This document shows, piece after piece, positions 13,524 through 21,462 of a stretch of DNA of 22,668 bases; the first letter of the stretch is position 1, and each line of letters starts with the position of its first letter. The position numbers and the translations under genes were made by a program. The stretch covers positions 1 to 22,668 of the forward strand of contig SKYD01000086.1 of assembly GCA_007128075.1 (NCBI GenBank), in the 5' to 3' direction. This stretch comes from Thiorhodovibrio sp. GTDB taxonomy: Bacteria; Pseudomonadota; Gammaproteobacteria; Chromatiales; Chromatiaceae. A model generated the notes under the pieces. The model was not told the origin of the DNA. It worked only from the letters and a program-made list of their open reading frames with translations, and ran no database searches.

Positions 13524-16500
13524 TTATTGCAGCAAACGGTCGATGATCTCAAGCAGCGCACTGATATTGAGCGGCTTGGTCAGATAGGCATTGAACCCTG
13601 CCGCCTCGCCCTGGGCGATGTCTTCGGTGGTGGCATTGGCGGTCAACGCGATCACTGGAATATTGGCAATGCTGGGATCGGCGCGCAATTTCGCCAGCGC
13701 AGAGTAGCCATCCATCCCCGGCATGTTAATATCCATTAAAATCACATCGGGATGGTGACTGTGCGCCAGCGCCAGCCCTTCGCGTGCACTGGTTGCACTG
13801 AGCACATCAAAAGTCGCCCGTTTTGCCAGCATCCGCTCCATCAGCTTGAGGTTGGCTGGATTGTCCTCGATTTGCAACACCAAATATCGGGTTTTGGACT
13901 CAAGCTCCCACTGCGGCTCGGCATTTTCAACAGGTGCTGCTGGCTGCGCATGTGGCAGAGCCGCAGGCAACTCAAACCAAAATTGACTGCCTTCGCCCAA
14001 GGCACTGCTCACACCAATGGTGCCATTCATCGCTTCAACCAATCGCCGACACACCGCCAGCCCAATCCCGGTACCTTCAACCACTGAGCCATCGGCAACT
14101 AGACGGGTAAATGGCTGAAACAGTTGCTGAATCTGTTCAGGATGAATCCCTAAGCCATTGTCATTGATCGACAGCCGCACGGTGGACGCATCTGGCTGTG
14201 CAGTCGCCGCCAGCCACACCTTGCCCCCCTCGCGATTGTATTTCACTGCATTCGACAACAGATTGATCAACACCTGCTTCAGACGCACGCGGTCGGCAAG
14301 CACCCGCAGCCCCCCCAGATCGTCGATGTTCAAGCGGATGGCGCGCGGGCGTGCCAGTGGCTCGATGAGTGCCAGACATTCGCCCGCCACCGCGTCGATC
14401 TCCAGCGGCTCGATGCTCATGTCCATGTGCCCGGCCTCAACCTGCGCCAAATCCAGCACACTGTTGATGAGTTCTAACAGATGCTGGCCAGCGCGTAGAA
14501 TTTCGTTGACGCTTTCACGCTGGTCGTCTTCAAGCTGGTCATCGTATTCCAACAACTGCGCAAAACCGAGCACCGCATTCATCGGGGTGCGCAATTCATG
14601 GCTCATCGAAGACAAAAATTCTGATTTTGCTTGGCTGGCGCGTTCGGCGGTTTCTTTGGCATCACGCAGCTCGTTTTCAGTCTGGCGTTGTTCGGTGATG
14701 TCTTGGTGGCTAATGACGACCCGTGGATGGGTGCGCTCGGCTCCTTGCAGCGGAGTGACGCGCACCAGATGCACGGTATCCTCGTTGGCCTCATCATCGT
14801 CCACATCACCGGCAATGTGAATTTCGGTTTCAAAGCCGCGCTTGGTTCCTGTCAACAGTGCCTGAATGCCATCGGCGAGCACACCGAGATCGCGGTGGCC
14901 CGTGGCGGCCAATTGGCGGCACCGTTCAAGATAATTAGTGCCTGGTTGCTGCGTGTCATGATTGCCCAGCAGATGCCAATCAGCGCGTGCCCATGAGCGA
15001 TTGACTGATTGAATCGTGCCCTTGGCATCGACCACGCAGATCAGGGCGCACAATGAATCAATGATCGCCTGCACATCGCGCCGCGCCTGCTTTTCGATAA
15101 TTTCTGCTTGTTTGAGGCCAGTAATATCTTGCACCACCATTAACATGCGGTTGACTTCGCCCGCCTCGTTATAGGCGACATTGCCGCGCAGCAGCATCCA
15201 GCGGTCTTGTCCCGAGGGCAACGGCACCCGGAAATCTTCGTCGCAGATATCGTAAGCACCTCGGCAACGGTCCATCGCCTCGCGCACCCGCTGACGATCT
15301 CGTGGATCAATGGCATCAAAAAACGCATGAAGTCCAAAGCCCAGCCGGGTTTCGGTGACACCGAGCAGAATCGGCACCCGATCTGACCAGTACACGGTGT
15401 CTGTGGTAATGTTCCAGTCAATCAGCCCGATATTGGCAAATGCTTGGCTGCGATTAAGCCGATCTTCAGTCAGGTGCAGCGAGTCGAGAATCTGGCGGTA
15501 CTCACGCATGTCCTGGCCAGTGCCGACCAAGACCTCGATGCCTTGTAGACAATGGCGTTCAGCACGCAGATACAGCGGAATCTGATCACCGGCGCGGGTT
15601 TGAAGATTAAGCTCCATTGCCACTGAATCGTGTTCAGCAAATGCAGTGGCGAATGCTTGCTGGGCACGAGGCCGCGCTGACTCGGCAAACAGATCCAACG
15701 CCGAAATGGTTTTTAGTGCTTCTTCATCGTAACCCGTGAGTTCGACAAACTTGGTGTTGATTTTGATCAAGCGCAATTCAGCGTCGATCAAAAAGAACAT
15801 CGAGGGGATGGCATTGATGGTGGTGTGAATAAAATCACGCTCCGCTCGCAATGCCTCCTGCGCATTGAGGGTCTCGGTGACATCCTCAAGAATGGCGACA
15901 TGGTGGGTAAGCTCACCTTGCTCATCACGAATCGGGGTGATTCGCATCCGATTCCAAAACGGGGTGCCATCTTTATGATAGGTACGCAATGTCGATTGCG
16001 TCTGTTGGCCTTGGCGCATCGCCGCCACCATCGCCTTGATGATGGCGCGATCAGTTTCAGGGCCGTGCAAAAATTGACAACTGCGACCTAGCACCTCATT
16101 GGCGGCATAGCCAGTGATGTGGGTGAAGGCGTGGTTAATGTATACCAATTGGTTGGTATCGTGACGCGCATCGGTGATGCCAACCCCGTTGGCAATGGCA
16201 TCTAACGCCCGCGCTTGCCAGCGCAATTGTTCGCTGTGGCGTTTGAGTGGGGTCACATCGGTGCGAATGGCAAGATAAGCATAGGGCTGGTTTTGCAAAT
16301 CCAGGAACGGAACAATGGTGGTGAGCACCCAGAACAGCTCGCCGTCCTTGCTGCGATTGCACAGCTCACCGCGCCAGATCTCGCCAGAACTGATGGTGTT
16401 CCATAAGGCTTGATAGAATGTCTCATCATGGTGGCCAGAATGAATCATGCGGTGGGTGCGGCCAAGCACCTCGGCGCGGTCGTAGCCGGTAATTTCGCAA

Positions 16501-17435
16501 AAGCGGTCATTCACCGATAAGATCGCGCCCTTGGTATCGGTAACGCTAACAATGGCGTGGGCATTGATGGCGCGGGCTTGCTGGCGGCTTTCGTGCAAGG
16601 CAATGGACAAGGCAAAGCGGGCATCGTGGGCGCGTTTGGCAGCCCGCAGCCGGGCTTTGACCAGCGCAACCAGCCGCTGCGGACGAATCGGTTTAGAGAC
16701 AAAATGCACGCCGCTCCATTCACACACTGGCGCACTGCTGCGCGCTGCCTGATCGTCATCACCTAAAAACACATAGCAAAGATGCGCATAGCGTTCGTCG
16801 CTGCGCAGTGCTTGGGCGAGATCGGTGGCGCGATAGTCGGGCAGATGCAGATCGAGCACCAGCACATTGGCGGGAAAGGTCTCCAATGTTGTCAGCAATT
16901 GCTCATGCGCGGTGGAAGGCAGATGCTGGGTGATCAGCCCCGCTTTGGACAGCGCATCAATACAGACCTTGGCATCATCTTCTGGGGCAACGATCAGCAC
17001 CCGTGCCTCATCGCTAACGCTGCGCCGAATTGCCGCCGCCACCGCATCCAATAAGTGCATGGTGGTCATTGTGCCGGGCAGATAGCGACTCGCTCCGGCA
17101 GCAATCGCCTTGACCCGCGCCTCCAGCGCGGTCTGCTGACCCAGCAATAAGATCGGCATGGGCTGAATCAGCCGCGTTTTGGCCTGAGCAAGACACGCCA
17201 GCTCCTCGGCAGCACTGGCATCAACACCAGGATCAATCAACAACACATTGCCGCTGCGGCGGTTGATCATACTCGGCTGAATATCCGCCGGATCGTTGAT
17301 GCGGTGCGGCAAACAGCCATATTCAGTCAGCGCACTCTCTGCCCAAGATCTTGCATCCTGAGGCGGGCGTGCCTGCCAGAGCCACACCCGCCCATGAATC
17401 AATTCAGGCAGGTGGGGTATTGCAGTTTCAGTCAC
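13524..17435 (-). CDS. Multi-PAS hybrid sensor histidine kinase with two N-terminal receivers
   Basis: A 1303-residue cytoplasmic hybrid kinase with no obvious membrane span. The order I read is a degenerate receiver (about 15-140, D68 kept but the conserved Lys absent), a second receiver (about 144-265, D195 and K248), then about five PAS domains with PAC-like tails (about 285-398, 405-522, 533-648, 658-775 and 785-915). HisKA follows with H946 (SMSHELRTPMNAV), then HATPase with an N box (LLSNAVKYN), DNGLGI and GTGIGLAVC, and a C-terminal receiver with D1235 (LMDINMPGMDGY) and K1287 (TKPLN). No Hpt domain is present, so a separate Hpt protein would be needed for a full relay. It starts with GTG at 17435, five bases after the stop of the phosphatase gene, and is the most downstream member of the signalling cassette. 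Confidence 0.92.
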   Translation of the reverse strand: MTETAIPHLPELIHGRVWLWQARPPQDARSWAESALTEYGCLPHRINDPADIQPSMINRRSGNVLLIDPGVDASAAEELACLAQAKTRLIQPMPILLLGQQTALEARVKAIAAGASRYLPGTMTTMHLLDAVAAAIRRSVSDEARVLIVAPEDDAKVCIDALSKAGLITQHLPSTAHEQLLTTLETFPANVLVLDLHLPDYRATDLAQALRSDERYAHLCYVFLGDDDQAARSSAPVCEWSGVHFVSKPIRPQRLVALVKARLRAAKRAHDARFALSIALHESRQQARAINAHAIVSVTDTKGAILSVNDRFCEITGYDRAEVLGRTHRMIHSGHHDETFYQALWNTISSGEIWRGELCNRSKDGELFWVLTTIVPFLDLQNQPYAYLAIRTDVTPLKRHSEQLRWQARALDAIANGVGITDARHDTNQLVYINHAFTHITGYAANEVLGRSCQFLHGPETDRAIIKAMVAAMRQGQQTQSTLRTYHKDGTPFWNRMRITPIRDEQGELTHHVAILEDVTETLNAQEALRAERDFIHTTINAIPSMFFLIDAELRLIKINTKFVELTGYDEEALKTISALDLFAESARPRAQQAFATAFAEHDSVAMELNLQTRAGDQIPLYLRAERHCLQGIEVLVGTGQDMREYRQILDSLHLTEDRLNRSQAFANIGLIDWNITTDTVYWSDRVPILLGVTETRLGFGLHAFFDAIDPRDRQRVREAMDRCRGAYDICDEDFRVPLPSGQDRWMLLRGNVAYNEAGEVNRMLMVVQDITGLKQAEIIEKQARRDVQAIIDSLCALICVVDAKGTIQSVNRSWARADWHLLGNHDTQQPGTNYLERCRQLAATGHRDLGVLADGIQALLTGTKRGFETEIHIAGDVDDDEANEDTVHLVRVTPLQGAERTHPRVVISHQDITEQRQTENELRDAKETAERASQAKSEFLSSMSHELRTPMNAVLGFAQLLEYDDQLEDDQRESVNEILRAGQHLLELINSVLDLAQVEAGHMDMSIEPLEIDAVAGECLALIEPLARPRAIRLNIDDLGGLRVLADRVRLKQVLINLLSNAVKYNREGGKVWLAATAQPDASTVRLSINDNGLGIHPEQIQQLFQPFTRLVADGSVVEGTGIGLAVCRRLVEAMNGTIGVSSALGEGSQFWFELPAALPHAQPAAPVENAEPQWELESKTRYLVLQIEDNPANLKLMERMLAKRATFDVLSATSAREGLALAHSHHPDVILMDINMPGMDGYSALAKLRADPSIANIPVIALTANATTEDIAQGEAAGFNAYLTKPLNISALLEIIDRLLQ

Positions 17436-17441
17436 GATAAG

Positions 17442-19148
17442 TTACCAACTATAATAAGCATCAACCACGGTTCCGCCTTGTGAATACACTACAGATTGAC
17501 AAAGGTCACGAACCAAGGCAATGCCGCGTCCCCAAGGGCGACCCGGGTCATTGGGGCTGCTTGGGATATCCTGCTCACTAAACCCCGAGCCATTGTCGGA
17601 GACGCGAATGTGAATTTGCCCGCCATCGGTGTTCGGCTCAAAATCCAGTTGCAGGGTGATCATGCCACCACGATAGGCCTGTAAACGCTGGGCGCGCTCC
17701 ATATAATAGGACTCAAAACCCTCGGGAGTGGATTTCATCCGCGAATCCAGCTTTAACAAACCATGCTCAAGGGCGTTTGTAAACAACTCAGTGATAATCG
17801 TTTGCAGCGCGCCGACATGTGCTTCTAGCCCATTGAGCAGTTGCAACGGCTCGAGTGCCTCTTGTATTGCCGGCAGTGCCGTCAGCCGCTGGTCTCTCAG
17901 AGTTAAAAACCAGCTCCAGCCAGCGGGTGACTCTGGCTCAACTTCATTCAGTGGATAAAACAACTTGTCGTTTAACGGCACCTCGACAACGGCGATATCG
18001 TCTTGTTGATTGATATCTTTGGTGTGTTCTTGCAGTGCCGCCAGCAGGGGTGGCAAGGTCGATTGGCCATGTGTCCACTGACCGATGATAGTGCGAAATT
18101 TTGCGTCAAATTGCTCGCCGTCTTGATTGTCAGCCTCAATCAGCCCGTCACTCATCAGCAATAGATGATCACCGGGGGCAATTGGCAGCCGACGCGGTGG
18201 CTCGCTGTTCGATATTTGCGGCAAAATCCCCAGCGGTAGCTCATGTGATGCCAGCTCAATTAAGCCATTTTCCGTGTGTAGCCAAGCACTCGGCATCCCG
18301 CCATTCCACCAATACAGCTCGTGACCATGGGCGGGGATTGAGATCAAACAAGCGGCCATGAAGCGATCCGCGGGCAGCATCTGGTAGAGCTTGCGGTTAA
18401 TCTCAGAGAGAATATCGAGATCGGTGCTGCCCTTGCGGGTCATGGCATGAAAAATTTCTGAGACGGGTAACGCGCCAATCGCAGCGGCAAGCCCGTGTCC
18501 AGTGAAATCACCGACCAGAATCCGCAGTCCGCCGTCAACCAGATGTTGGGTCAGCACCAGATCGCCACTGAACATCTCCGCTGGCTTTTGCACTATCCGA
18601 ATGTGCTCTTGTGCGACATTGCTGGTGTTGACCGCTCGGGTAAACACCCGCTCGGCAAGTTCCTGTTCTTCACGGTCGCGTTCAAGCAGCGTTGATAAAA
18701 ATTGATTTTTTTTAGCAACGGTTCGTTGCAGATCGCGCACCCGCTCCATGGCGCGAATGCGGGCTTTGAGAATGGCAAAGCTAAACGGTTTGGAGAGAAA
18801 ATCATCACCGCCGGCCTCGGTGCAGCGCACCAGCGAGGCCTCATCGCGCAGTGCGGTGAGAAAAATCACCGGAATGAAGGACGGCCCAGAGATCGCTTTG
18901 ATATGCCGCGTGGCCTCAAAGCCATCCATCTCCGGCATCATCACATCCATAAAGATGATGTCCACCGCCTGGCTCTTAAACAGCGCGATCGCCTCTAGCC
19001 CATTGTAGGCCTCAACGGTGGCAAAGCCCTCGCGGCGCAACATCTGACCTAACAGTCGGCAGTTGGTTGGTTCGTCGTCAACAATAAGTGCCAAGCCACG
19101 CGAGGCGGCGGCGGGAGACGACACAGGCGGTGGAGAATCTTTAGCCAT
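17442..19148 (-). CDS. Receiver-PP2C phosphatase-HATPase protein, HsbR-like
   Basis: A 568-residue switch protein with three domains. The receiver (about 18-135) has D24/D25, the phospho-accepting D68 (FMDVMMPEMDG) and K120 (LSKPF). After a coiled-coil linker (about 135-165) comes a SpoIIE-type PP2C phosphatase (about 170-390) with metal ligands at D196 (SGD), D214 (GDFTGHG), D334 (SDGL) and D383/D384. The C-terminal HATPase (about 425-566) resembles RsbW/SpoIIAB anti-sigma kinases, with E454 and N458 (TELFTNALEHG), DNGSGF at 518-523 and GRGIAL near 540. This matches HsbR of Pseudomonas aeruginosa, which dephosphorylates or phosphorylates the STAS protein HsbA according to its receiver state. 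The adjacent STAS gene, eight bases upstream, is the obvious substrate. ATG at 19148 with GAG six bases upstream. Confidence 0.92.
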   Translation of the reverse strand: MAKDSPPPVSSPAAASRGLALIVDDEPTNCRLLGQMLRREGFATVEAYNGLEAIALFKSQAVDIIFMDVMMPEMDGFEATRHIKAISGPSFIPVIFLTALRDEASLVRCTEAGGDDFLSKPFSFAILKARIRAMERVRDLQRTVAKKNQFLSTLLERDREEQELAERVFTRAVNTSNVAQEHIRIVQKPAEMFSGDLVLTQHLVDGGLRILVGDFTGHGLAAAIGALPVSEIFHAMTRKGSTDLDILSEINRKLYQMLPADRFMAACLISIPAHGHELYWWNGGMPSAWLHTENGLIELASHELPLGILPQISNSEPPRRLPIAPGDHLLLMSDGLIEADNQDGEQFDAKFRTIIGQWTHGQSTLPPLLAALQEHTKDINQQDDIAVVEVPLNDKLFYPLNEVEPESPAGWSWFLTLRDQRLTALPAIQEALEPLQLLNGLEAHVGALQTIITELFTNALEHGLLKLDSRMKSTPEGFESYYMERAQRLQAYRGGMITLQLDFEPNTDGGQIHIRVSDNGSGFSEQDIPSSPNDPGRPWGRGIALVRDLCQSVVYSQGGTVVDAYYSW

Positions 19149-19156
19149 AATGTGCT

Positions 19157-19462
19157 CTAATCGAGAATAAACAATCGCTCAAAATTGGCGATCTTGAGCA
19201 CTCGCCGTACATCATCGCTACAGCCTGAGATGCGCACCGGTGAGCTTTCACCACCGGCATATTCACGCAATAACAGCAGCATACCCAGTGCCGAGCTATC
19301 TAGGTACGAGGCTTTGGATAGATCGACGACAAACCGCTTAGAGGTTGAGGGGATATCGCGATAGGCATCACGAAACGCCTTATGCTCTGAAAAATCAAAC
19401 CGCCCTTCAATGGCGATGGTCACCTGATGATTGTTCTCATCAATGCGTCGAGAAACGCTCAT
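19157..19462 (-). CDS. STAS-domain anti-anti-sigma factor-like protein, HsbA-like
   Basis: A 101-residue single STAS domain, the usual size for SpoIIAA/RsbV/HsbA-like proteins. The phosphorylation site is the Ser at 56 in YLDSSALGML, and the N-terminal VTIAIEGRFDFS is the typical beta strand of the fold. In the unphosphorylated form such proteins bind an anti-sigma kinase or another partner. I choose the ATG at 19462, which has GGAG nine bases upstream; the frame also opens at a TTG five codons earlier, but that would place the ribosome binding site inside the gene. It lies between the chemoreceptor-like gene and the HsbR-like gene whose kinase and phosphatase domains should modify it. No sigma factor or flgM-like gene is in the window, so its final target is not visible. 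Confidence 0.93.
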   Translation of the reverse strand: MSVSRRIDENNHQVTIAIEGRFDFSEHKAFRDAYRDIPSTSKRFVVDLSKASYLDSSALGMLLLLREYAGGESSPVRISGCSDDVRRVLKIANFERLFILD

Positions 19463-19518
19463 AAAATTCAACTCCAAAAATTAAAACACCACAGCCAGCA
19501 CTGCTGCAATGCGATTGG

Positions 19519-20742
19519 TTAAAAAAATTCCAGTTCACCGGCTGCCATATCATGTTGACTGACAGCGCGGTGGGCGTTGGCCTCAACTTCAGCACGCAAT
19601 GATTGCAAACGCTGCCGTGCTGCATCAACCTGGGCTGTCGAGCGATCCTGTTCAACCAGCGGCAACTGCCGCAGCTCGGCGACAAATCGATCCAGAAAAT
19701 TCACCCGCAACTGGGCGCGTTCGAGCACCTGACGCACAATGTCCTCAAACTGTAACAGCCGCATCGCCGCATCAACATTGCCACGAATTTGGTCAACAAT
19801 TCCCCCCATGTTATCAAGCCCCATGGACATATTGCGGTTGATCTCTTGCACCTGGCGGCTCATCTCATCCATGGTGCCCTTGGCATTGATTGACGCACTC
19901 ATATCCTGTGAGGCCATGCTCCCAACAATCTCACGGGTTTTGATAAAGGCATGCTGTGCCTGCTCGACCTGACTACGAATCTCGTCGTTAAATTGGGTGG
20001 AATCTTGCGACAATTTGCGCACCTCTTGGGCGACCACCGCAAAGCCGCGTCCGGCCTCACCAGCACGGGCGGCCTCAATCGCGGCATTGAGCGCGAGCAG
20101 ATTGGTTTGACGAGAGATTTTATTGGCACTGTCGAGCAAATTAAAAATTTTATCCATCTGATTAGAAAGATCATCGACCTGATGCGCCACCTCAATGCTG
20201 TGTTTGCCCATCTGGATCAGTCGCTCGACATTTTGTTCCAACAAGAGGCTGTTGTCTTGTAAAAAGGCATTGATATCAATCGCCGGGCTGCCGTCATTGC
20301 CCTTCCCCATGCCACGAATGAGCTGGTTGACCAGCCCTTGTTGCGCCTCAGATTCTGTCAATAGCCCCTGAAAACTGCCCTGTAACTCAGCCACCGCATT
20401 GGCAACCAGCCCGGTGGCTTGGTTGATCATCTCGCGCAATTCGGCGGTTTCTGGCTGAATCATGTCGTCGATTTCCAGCACCAGCGTCCATAGCTCGCGG
20501 TCGTATTGCCGAGCTTTGGGCATTTTCATCAGCTCAGTCTGCGCTGAATCACTGAGATTAGATGTTGCATCAGTGGCGGTGTGGTGTTGTTGCCACGAAA
20601 GCCCACCCAGCCAGGCGGCAGTTAACAACAATGCCATCAGCCAGCCCGGCAAAAAATAAGGCCACAGCAGCGCAAACAGCCACAAACATGCGCTGAATGA
20701 CAGCACTGGCCAGTAAGGTTTCCAGCGATTCAGTATCTGCAT
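19519..20742 (-). CDS. Chemoreceptor-like protein with CheZ-like D-x-x-x-Q motif
   Basis: A 407-residue protein. Two hydrophobic helices (about 13-30 and 33-50) are separated by only a few residues, so there is no periplasmic ligand-binding domain. The rest is helical and cytoplasmic, with the methyl-accepting hairpin tip near 206-245 (SRQTNLLALNAAIEAARAGE, then GRGFAVVAQEVRKLS). The signalling region is shorter than in full-length receptors and has no HAMP domain. Beyond the tip, residues 331-341 read QFEDIVRQVLE, which resembles the active-site helix of CheZ phosphatases (FQDLTGQV), with D334 and Q338 in the positions of the catalytic Asp and Gln. No CheA, CheW or CheY gene is in the window. 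The ATG at 20742 lacks a good ribosome binding site. It appears to be the first gene of the signalling operon. Confidence 0.85.
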   Translation of the reverse strand: MQILNRWKPYWPVLSFSACLWLFALLWPYFLPGWLMALLLTAAWLGGLSWQQHHTATDATSNLSDSAQTELMKMPKARQYDRELWTLVLEIDDMIQPETAELREMINQATGLVANAVAELQGSFQGLLTESEAQQGLVNQLIRGMGKGNDGSPAIDINAFLQDNSLLLEQNVERLIQMGKHSIEVAHQVDDLSNQMDKIFNLLDSANKISRQTNLLALNAAIEAARAGEAGRGFAVVAQEVRKLSQDSTQFNDEIRSQVEQAQHAFIKTREIVGSMASQDMSASINAKGTMDEMSRQVQEINRNMSMGLDNMGGIVDQIRGNVDAAMRLLQFEDIVRQVLERAQLRVNFLDRFVAELRQLPLVEQDRSTAQVDAARQRLQSLRAEVEANAHRAVSQHDMAAGELEFF

Positions 20743-20865
20743 TATGCGTTTGTTAAATGCTATGTTGAAACAAAACCTAAGATTCTATATGGTTTGGCGT
20801 GACTTGTCTTGCGTGTTGTGATCCTGGGCAACCAACAGCGATTAAAATTGTTGGCAATCGTTGAC
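20743..20865. other. Intergenic region before the signalling operon, with a hairpin
   Basis: These 123 bases separate the end of the lipoprotein gene from the start of the chemoreceptor-like gene, both on the minus strand. CCAACA (20832-20837) and TGTTGG (20849-20854) form a 6-bp inverted repeat with an 11-base loop but no T-tract, so a terminator for the Mla operon is uncertain. This is the only gap in the minus-strand run large enough for a promoter of the signalling operon. I could not find a convincing sigma-70 or sigma-28 box pair in it. Confidence 0.4.
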
Positions 20866-21462
20866 TTAAATTTTGCGCAGATCGGCAATGATCTCGTCCA
20901 ACACCTGATCAACAAGCTGATTAAATGCTGCAACCATCGCCACAGGTGTTGAGGCGGCAGTTGGCTGTTGCCGAGCATAACGGCGGGCCAATCGTAAGCG
21001 GCGCGTTGATGTCTCAATCAGGGTCAATTCAAGCTCCAGCGCCACCGTTGGCGGCTGCGCGGTGGGGCGATGTTCAAAGCGGGTCAACTGTCCACTGAGC
21101 CGATAATCAATTTGTGCCCCTGATGGATCAGCCAGAACATGGCGAAAAATGCCCGCGCTGTCTAGCGTGCGCACCAGTTGGGCTTTGAGCATCCGCGCCG
21201 GTGGCTGTTCCCACAGATGGTTGTCATAGCGTTGGGTCAGCGACGGCTGTTCATCGTCACGAAACACAATCGGTAAGCCGCCTAAAAATCCACGGGCTGC
21301 AATGTTGGTCACCAGCAAGGTGCCCGGATGCAGTGGGACCTGCGAACTGGGCATCAATTCAGAGGCAGTGAGCTGATAAAATTGGTCGCGAACCGCTGGG
21401 GTGCTGGCACAGCCGGAGAGCAGCAGGGTCAGCAGCAGCCACCGTGCTAGTCCTGAAACCAC
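20866..21462 (-). CDS. ABC-type transport auxiliary lipoprotein (PqiC/DUF330-like)
   Basis: A 198-residue predicted outer-membrane or periplasmic lipoprotein. The N-terminus is a lipoprotein signal with the lipobox LLSGC, making C18 the acylated residue. The mature part fits the ABC_trans_aux family: QFYQLTA near the start, the LLVTNIAARGFLGGLPIVFRD segment, then W..PP..ML (HLWEQPPARML), and a late ALELELTLIETSTRRL strand region. Proteins of this family accompany MCE-domain lipid transporters and probably bridge to the outer membrane. It starts at GTG 21462, overlapping the MlaD gene by 16 bases, and is the last gene of the transport operon. Confidence 0.88.
   Translation of the reverse strand: MVSGLARWLLLTLLLSGCASTPAVRDQFYQLTASELMPSSQVPLHPGTLLVTNIAARGFLGGLPIVFRDDEQPSLTQRYDNHLWEQPPARMLKAQLVRTLDSAGIFRHVLADPSGAQIDYRLSGQLTRFEHRPTAQPPTVALELELTLIETSTRRLRLARRYARQQPTAASTPVAMVAAFNQLVDQVLDEIIADLRKI

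Noticed and set aside
20760..21017. 85-codon minus-strand ORF across the lipoprotein gene end and intergenic region
   Set aside because: It is out of frame with the lipoprotein, lacks a ribosome binding site and shows no recognisable motif.
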